Source of the DNA: Hydrogenophaga crassostreae
GTDB taxonomy: Bacteria > Pseudomonadota > Gammaproteobacteria > Burkholderiales > Burkholderiaceae_C
Assembly (NCBI RefSeq): GCF_001761385.1
Contig: NZ_CP017476.1
Location: 1,725,501-1,789,500 of the forward strand
DNA length: 64,000 nt
Direction of reading: 5' to 3'
Shown here piece after piece: positions 56,800 through 64,000 of this stretch. The position numbers and the translations under genes are program-made. The notes under the pieces were generated by a model that was not told the DNA's origin, ran no database searches, and was given only the letters and a program-made list of their open reading frames with translations. How positions within the stretch are numbered: position 1 is the first letter of the stretch; each line of letters starts with the position of its first letter.

Positions 56800-58191
56800 T
56801 CAGCACTCCACGATGTTGACGGCCAGACCACCGCGTGCGGTTTCCTTGTATTTGGTCTTCATGTCGGCGCCGGTCTCGCGCATGGTCTTGATGACTTTGT
56901 CGAGGCTGACATGGTGGACGCCGTCGCCGCGCAGAGCCATGCGGGCGGCGTTGATGGCCTTGACCGAGGCGATGGCGTTGCGCTCGATGCAGGGAATTTG
57001 CACCAGGCCGCCCACTGGATCGCAAGTCATGCCGAGGTGGTGCTCCATGCCGATTTCGGCGGCGTTTTCGGCCTGTTCTGGCGTGCCACCCATCACGGCG
57101 CAGAGCGCGCCCGCTGCCATGGAGCAGGCCACGCCCACTTCGCCCTGGCAACCCACTTCAGCGCCGCTGATGCTGGCGTTTTCTTTGTACAGAATGCCAA
57201 TGGCCGCAGCGGTGAGCAGAAAGTCGATCACGCCCTTGTTGCTGGCACCAGGCACGAAGCGCGTGTAGTAATGCAAGACAGCGGGCACGATGCCGGCGGC
57301 GCCGTTGGTGGGCGCGGTGACCACGCGGCCACCCGCAGCATTCTCTTCGTTGACGGCCAGCGCATAGAGGTTGACCCAGTCGAGCACCTGCAAGGGATCG
57401 CGCAAAGCCGCTTCCGGGTGGCTGCACAAATCGGCGTACAGCTGGGGCGCACGGCGCTTGACTTTGAAGCCACCGGGCAGAATACCGGGCGTGTTGCAGC
57501 CCCGGACCACACATTCCTGCATCACGCGCCAGATGTTGAGCAAACCGCTGTCGATCTCTTCGTCGGTGCGCCAATGGCGCTCATTGGTGCGCATCACATC
57601 GGCGATGCTGCATCGGTGTTGCCGGGTGAGCACCAGCAGGTCTTCGCCGCTGCGAAAGGGCAGAGGCAAGACGGTGGCGTCGGGCGCGATGGCTTTCATC
57701 TTGCTGCCGTCGGCCGCGACCTCTTCGCTCACCACGAACCCGCCGCCCACCGAGTAAAACACCCGGTTCACCAGTTCCGCCCCGGTCGCATCAAAGGCTT
57801 GCAGGCGCAGGCCGTTGGTGTGGAAGGGCAGGGTTTCGCGGCGGAAAAACAGCAGGTCGTCCCGATCTTTGAAGGCGATGTCGTGCGTGCCTGCGAGCAG
57901 GATGCGGCTGGTCTCGCGCACCCGGGCCAGCAAGGCGGGCACGAGGCCGACATCCACCGTGTCGGGCTCGTGCCCTGCCAAGCCCAGCATCACGGCCGTG
58001 TCTGATCCGTGTCCTTTGCCGGTGGCACCCAGGGATCCGTACAGCGAACACACCACACGCGCTGTTTGATCGAGCTGGCCGCTGGCCTGCAGGCCGCCGA
58101 CGAAGAGCCGCGCGGCGCGCATGGGCCCCACGGTGTGAGAACTGCTGGGGCCAATGCCGATCTTGAACAGATCAAAGGAGGAGATGGCCAT
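56800..58191 (-). CDS. sdaA: L-serine ammonia-lyase, single-chain iron-sulfur type
   Basis: 463-aa enzyme deaminating L-serine to pyruvate. FDLFKIGIGPSSSHTVGPMRA at the N terminus and GCQGEVGVACSMAAGALCAVMGGTP, IGMEHHLGMTCDPVGGLVQIPC in the catalytic domain supply the [4Fe-4S] cysteines. The ATG at 58191 lies 22 bases after the dadA stop. With the glycine cleavage genes and the riboswitch upstream, it links glycine, serine and pyruvate. Confidence 0.94.
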   Translation of the reverse strand: MAISSFDLFKIGIGPSSSHTVGPMRAARLFVGGLQASGQLDQTARVVCSLYGSLGATGKGHGSDTAVMLGLAGHEPDTVDVGLVPALLARVRETSRILLAGTHDIAFKDRDDLLFFRRETLPFHTNGLRLQAFDATGAELVNRVFYSVGGGFVVSEEVAADGSKMKAIAPDATVLPLPFRSGEDLLVLTRQHRCSIADVMRTNERHWRTDEEIDSGLLNIWRVMQECVVRGCNTPGILPGGFKVKRRAPQLYADLCSHPEAALRDPLQVLDWVNLYALAVNEENAAGGRVVTAPTNGAAGIVPAVLHYYTRFVPGASNKGVIDFLLTAAAIGILYKENASISGAEVGCQGEVGVACSMAAGALCAVMGGTPEQAENAAEIGMEHHLGMTCDPVGGLVQIPCIERNAIASVKAINAARMALRGDGVHHVSLDKVIKTMRETGADMKTKYKETARGGLAVNIVEC

Positions 58192-58213
58192 GCGGGCTCC
58201 AGGAATGGTTGTG

Positions 58214-59473
58214 TCAGGCAGTGAGCATACCGGGCGCGGCGACGGGCGAGCGCAGGCGGCTGGCCTGGTGCACCTGCTCGGCCACCATATCCGCAGTGAC
58301 GGCCGACAGCGTCCAGCCCAGATGCCCGTGGCCGGTGTTGTAGAACACATTGGCGCGCTGGCCGGCGCCCACGCGCGGCATCATGTTGGGCAACATCGGG
58401 CGCAAACCCGCCCAGGGCACGACCTGGCGGGTGTTGATGCCGGGGAAGCACTGGTTGACCCACTCGGTGAGCGGGCGGATGCGGTCGGCGCGGATGTCGC
58501 GGTTGGCGCCATTGAACTCGGCGGTGCCGGCGACGCGAAAGCGGTCCAGACCCAGGCGGCTGGTGACGAGTTTGGTTTCGTCATCAAGCAGGCTCACGGT
58601 GGGGGCGGCTTGCTGGCTGGCGGCGTCGGGCAGGCTCACGGTGATGGAATAGCCCTTGACCGGGTACACGTTGACGCGGTCGCCGAGCTGGGCCGCGAAG
58701 TCACGGCTGCCAACGCCGGCGCAAACCACCAGGCCATCGAAGGTCCGGGTGTGTGCGCCTTCGGCATCGTGGGCGGTGACCGTGGCTTGAGCGCCATCGC
58801 TGTGCAGGTCGGTCACATCTTGACCGTAGAGGCACTTCACCCCCAGGCGCTCGGCGGCGGCGGCCAGACCGACCGTGAACTTGTGGATATCGCCGGTGGC
58901 ATCGCTCTCGGTATAGAAGCCGCCAAAGTAGGTGCCAGCCAGAGCGGGCTCGATGGCGCGCATTTCTTCCGGCGTGACCGCGCGGCGGGGCAGGCCGCCG
59001 AGAGCGAGCATCTTGGATACCTCGGCCGCGTGGTCGAAGCCCTTTTTGTCGCGGTAGATGTGCAGGATGCCCTGGCGCTTCAGATCGAAGTCAATGCCCT
59101 CGGCCTCGGCCCAGGCGAAGAGGTGGTCGCGCGCGGCGATCGCGAGCTTGGTTGTCTCAATGGTGTTGGTGCGGTAGTTCGGGATGTTGGCGATGAACTC
59201 GGCAAACCACGACATCTTGTGCCAGCTGGGCTTGGGGTTGACCAGCAAAGGGGCGTCGCTCTTCAGCATCCACTTCAGGCCCTTGAGGATGGTGGATGTG
59301 TGGTTCCACACCTCGGCGTTGGAGGCCGAGAGCTGGCCACCGTTGGCGAACGAGGTTTCCATCGCGGCATAACGATGTTGTTCAAACAGGGTGACCTGGA
59401 ATCCGCGCTTGGCGAGTGCGTAGGCTGTGGTGACACCGGTGATGCCACCGCCAATGACGGCGATTGATTTCAT
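58214..59473 (-). CDS. dadA: D-amino acid dehydrogenase small subunit
   Basis: 419-aa FAD enzyme of the DadA group; oxidises D-amino acids and in some species glycine. FAD motif IAVIGGGITGVTTAYALAKRG at the N terminus; METSFANGGQLSASNAEVW and VNQCFPGINTRQVVPWAGLRPMLPNMMP are typical. The C-terminal block FYNTGHGHLGWTLSAVTADM is characteristic. GGAG lies about 8 bases before the ATG. A tandem glycine riboswitch sits in its leader. Confidence 0.92.
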   Translation of the reverse strand: MKSIAVIGGGITGVTTAYALAKRGFQVTLFEQHRYAAMETSFANGGQLSASNAEVWNHTSTILKGLKWMLKSDAPLLVNPKPSWHKMSWFAEFIANIPNYRTNTIETTKLAIAARDHLFAWAEAEGIDFDLKRQGILHIYRDKKGFDHAAEVSKMLALGGLPRRAVTPEEMRAIEPALAGTYFGGFYTESDATGDIHKFTVGLAAAAERLGVKCLYGQDVTDLHSDGAQATVTAHDAEGAHTRTFDGLVVCAGVGSRDFAAQLGDRVNVYPVKGYSITVSLPDAASQQAAPTVSLLDDETKLVTSRLGLDRFRVAGTAEFNGANRDIRADRIRPLTEWVNQCFPGINTRQVVPWAGLRPMLPNMMPRVGAGQRANVFYNTGHGHLGWTLSAVTADMVAEQVHQASRLRSPVAAPGMLTA

Positions 59474-59503
59474 GTGAAAAGCTCCAGACGTCAGAAGGGT
59501 TGG

Positions 59504-59530
59504 GTGTGCCTCGCAACATGCGCGGCACAC
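59504..59530 (-). promoter_or_regulatory. Hairpin between the riboswitch and dadA
   Basis: GTGTGCC/GGCACAC arms of 7 bp around 13 bases, just after the second aptamer and about 30 bases before the dadA ATG. No T-run follows, so it is not an intrinsic terminator; possible part of the expression platform. Confidence 0.35.
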
Positions 59531-59534
59531 GCCC

Positions 59535-59722
59535 CCTCTGTTTGGAACCTGAGAGATTCACAGCACGTTGATGCGCTGCTTGCTCCTGCGGTGAACCGGG
59601 CGACGAACCTGGTTGCTCTTCAGAGATGGAAAATGATCAATCGGTCCTTTTGCCTGAGAGTTTCCGGGGCGGTTGCTCCTTCGGCGCTGGTGCGGCTTGG
59701 CCGTCCAGTCTCTCCCGATCGA
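59535..59722 (-). ncRNA. Tandem glycine riboswitch
   Basis: On the minus strand two aptamers are visible. The first has CGGGAGAG, CGCCGAAGGAGCAA and AAACTCTCAGGCAAAAGGACC. The second has CTCTGAAGAG, CACCGCAGGAGCAA and AATCTCTCAGGTTCC, ending in CAGAG. Both match the glycine riboswitch consensus closely. It lies in the leader of dadA-sdaA, downstream of gcvP, so glycine would control these two genes separately from the cleavage operon. Confidence 0.93.
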
Positions 59723-59728
59723 TGGGGG

Positions 59729-59756
59729 ATTGTAGATGGGGCCTTGCAAAGCGCAA
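59729..59756 (-). promoter_or_regulatory. Probable promoter of the riboswitch-dadA-sdaA transcript
   Basis: On the minus strand TTGCGC (59756-59751) and TACAAT (59734-59729) are 16 bases apart, placing the start of RNA near 59722 where the first aptamer begins. The -10 is good; the -35 matches only three of six. Confidence 0.45.
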
Positions 59757-59770
59757 AGCCCCTTCTTGGG

Positions 59771-62662
<2,892 letters not shown>

Positions 62663-62744
62663 GGCGTTACCTTGTGGCAAGGGGGCAATTGAAGAAAAAT
62701 GTGCAGGGTCAAACGCGACCCAGCTCGCGCGCTACAACGCCAAT

Positions 62745-62824
62745 CCAGGGCGCCGCGGAACCGGCTTCGCCGGGCCGCCAGCGCCGCCCCCTTGAGGGGG
62801 TCGCGCGCAGCGCGGCAGGGGTGG
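62745..62824. repeat. 80-bp intergenic repeat, copy 2
   Basis: 75 of 80 positions identical to 46413-46492, ungapped. It begins 8 bp beyond the gcvH stop, in the same relation to the upstream gene as copy 1 to coxL. Contains the same three small hairpins. REP-like dispersed element. Confidence 0.8.
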
Positions 62825-62831
62825 ACCAAAT

Positions 62832-63197
62832 TCAGGCCGCGAATGCGGCGTATGCGGTTTCGTCGAGCAAGGCATCGACCTGCGCAGGCGCCGACAGCTT
62901 GACTTTGAAGAACCAGCCTGCGTTCATCGGATCGCTGTTGGCCAGGGAAGGATCGGCGCGCAGGGCTTCGTTGACTTCGGTGATCTCGCCGCTGATGGGC
63001 ATGTATACGTCGGCCGCTGCCTTCACGGACTCGACCACGCCAGCGATGTCTTTTTGTTCAAACGACTTGCCCACTTCGGGCAAATCAACAAACACCACAT
63101 CGCCCAAAGCGTCTTGCGCGTGGACGGTGATGCCCACGGTGGCGATGTCGCCGTCCACGGTGATCCATTCGTGGTCTTCGGTGTACTTGGTGGTCAT
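62832..63197 (-). CDS. gcvH: Glycine cleavage system H protein
   Basis: 121-aa lipoyl carrier. DHEWITVDGDIATVGITVHAQDALGDVVFVDLPEVG opens it and the lipoylated Lys is in VVESVKAAADVYMPISGEI. ENDs with an acidic C terminus as usual. AGGAG lies about 7 bases before the ATG. The GNAT gene stop lies one base upstream. Confidence 0.96.
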   Translation of the reverse strand: MTTKYTEDHEWITVDGDIATVGITVHAQDALGDVVFVDLPEVGKSFEQKDIAGVVESVKAAADVYMPISGEITEVNEALRADPSLANSDPMNAGWFFKVKLSAPAQVDALLDETAYAAFAA

Positions 63198-63198
63198 G

Positions 63199-63678
63199 TC
63201 AGGGCTCCTGTTGTGTGGAAGTGGAAAAATTGAAAATCATCGGCACGTAGGCGACGCCATTCGATTCGGTGCGAACACCGGTCGCGGCAAAGCCGAAGCG
63301 CTGGTAAACCGGAACGGCGCCGGTGCTGGCCTTGACCGTGATGGCCTCTGTGTGTGGCTTGTCGGCCAGCGTGGTGAGCAGGTGTTGCCAGAGCTGTCGG
63401 CCAATGCCCTGTCCGTGCAGGTCTGAAGGCACGAACATCTGATAGAGGTGGCTGCCATCTCGCAGGCTGATGACCCCTTGCACCCGACTGTCTTGCACGG
63501 CGACCCAATAGGCGAACCTGTCCGATGCCACATTGGCGGCGACAGCGGGCTCGCGCATGGAATCCAGGATCGATTCAGCGCCCTGGCCGTCAGGCTGCAG
63601 CGTGATGTGGCGCGCTTCACCCAGCATCAGGGCACTGATGCTTGAAGCGTCGCCGGCCAGCGCAGGGCGAATCTGCAC
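63199..63678 (-). CDS. GNAT-family N-acetyltransferase
   Basis: 159-aa acetyltransferase. YQMFVPSDLHGQGIGRQLWQHLL carries the acetyl-CoA pyrophosphate-binding Q/RxxGxG/A motif, and VYQRFGFAATG is the C-terminal strand-helix. It starts at GTG, two bases after the gcvT stop, and ends one base before gcvH, so it is embedded in the gcv operon. Substrate unknown. Confidence 0.88.
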   Translation of the reverse strand: MQIRPALAGDASSISALMLGEARHITLQPDGQGAESILDSMREPAVAANVASDRFAYWVAVQDSRVQGVISLRDGSHLYQMFVPSDLHGQGIGRQLWQHLLTTLADKPHTEAITVKASTGAVPVYQRFGFAATGVRTESNGVAYVPMIFNFSTSTQQEP

Positions 63679-63680
63679 GC

Positions 63681-64000
63681 TCAGCCTCGGAAATAGCGGT
63701 TGGGCACGAATGGCATGGCGCTGATTTCCATGGGCACAGTTTTGCCTCGCACGATGGCGTTGATGCGGGTGCCCATGGTGGCGTGCTCGGGGCTTACATA
63801 GCCCATGGCCACCGGCTTGTCGATGTTGGGGCCGAGCAGGCCGCTGGTCACTTCGCCGATGACGGTGCCGTCCAGCGATTGCAGCTCGACGTGTTCGCGC
63901 ACGGGGATGCGCTCCTGCGCGATCAGGCCCACGCGTTTCTTCATCAGGGGATCGGTGCCATCGAGCTGCGCCAGCACGCGCTCGGCGCCAGGGAATCCGC
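63681..64000 (-). CDS. gcvT: Glycine cleavage system T protein, C-terminal part
   Basis: Truncated at the right edge of the window. The visible 105 or so residues (GAERVLAQLDGTDPLMKKRVGLI ... GEVTSGLLGPNIDKPVAMGYV) are the C-terminal domain of aminomethyltransferase, ending in IVRGKTVPMEISAMPFVPNRYFRG. It releases ammonia and passes the C1 unit to tetrahydrofolate. First gene of the gcvT-GNAT-gcvH-gcvP unit in this window. Confidence 0.94.
   Translation of the reverse strand, partial: GFPGAERVLAQLDGTDPLMKKRVGLIAQERIPVREHVELQSLDGTVIGEVTSGLLGPNIDKPVAMGYVSPEHATMGTRINAIVRGKTVPMEISAMPFVPNRYFRG

Overview
The window is GC-rich chromosomal DNA with dense, codon-biased genes. Gene content points to a betaproteobacterium of the Burkholderiales, most likely Comamonadaceae and Hydrogenophaga-like: an aerobic CO dehydrogenase cluster, a Bug-family binding protein, a homogentisate cluster, DUF2789/DUF2783 small proteins, and a single-chain pyruvate carboxylase. 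This placement is inferred from gene content, not from a marker gene. No rRNA, tRNA, CRISPR array or transposase was seen.

Layout. 1-1.5 kb: an AT-richer, probably transferred OLD/AAA_15-type ATPase running off the left edge. 1.6-7.2 kb: pyruvate carboxylase, a dual CDGSH iron-sulfur protein and an unrecognised 342-aa protein, all on the minus strand. 7.3-11.7 kb: DUF2789 protein, acyl-CoA synthetase and a patatin with membrane segments; a 60-bp imperfect repeat precedes the first two. 12-17.8 kb: a homogentisate unit (3-hydroxyphenylacetate hydroxylase-like flavoprotein, its small DUF2783 partner, hmgA, fahA) with a divergent MarR regulator and several inverted repeats between. 18-24.1 kb: RluE, Bug protein, YcaQ-like, PhoH/PIN ATPase, peroxiredoxin, Mth938-like protein. 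24.2-28.1 kb: alaA, hom and an MFS transporter. 28.3-34.3 kb: an iorAB-type molybdenum oxidoreductase pair, an orphan flagellar-rod-like protein, a DUF3047 lipoprotein and a close second copy of the MFS transporter. 34.3-37.3 kb: aroQ, mutarotase, aroE and a FrnE-like DsbA protein.

37.5-51.3 kb is the most notable part. It holds a complete form I aerobic CO dehydrogenase operon on the minus strand: rcoM, then coxM, coxS, coxL, coxG, coxD, coxE, coxF-like xdhC and a mocA-like cytidylyltransferase, followed by a TIGR02466 putative oxygenase and a polytopic membrane protein. CoxL carries the form I AYRCSFR motif. The regulator keeps the His/Cys/Met heme ligands of RcoM. Upstream of coxM lie three direct repeats at exactly 21-bp spacing, each with TTnnnG, matching the described RcoM operator. 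Two defects stand out: coxM has a one-base homopolymer frameshift near its 3' end, and the operon ends in a 32-codon XdhC remnant cut by TGG to TGA. A separate form II-like (AYRGAGR) molybdopterin subunit gene converges on the operon tail.

51.7-56.7 kb: a B12-binding radical SAM protein and a divergent hybrid histidine kinase. 56.8-64 kb: a glycine/serine unit on the minus strand: gcvT (partial), GNAT, gcvH, gcvP, then a tandem glycine riboswitch with its own likely promoter, dadA and sdaA. An 80-bp repeat occurs twice, after coxL and after gcvH, with 75 of 80 bases identical. Together the genes describe an aerobic, metabolically versatile organism able to oxidise CO, degrade aromatics through homogentisate, and adjust glycine/serine use by riboswitch.
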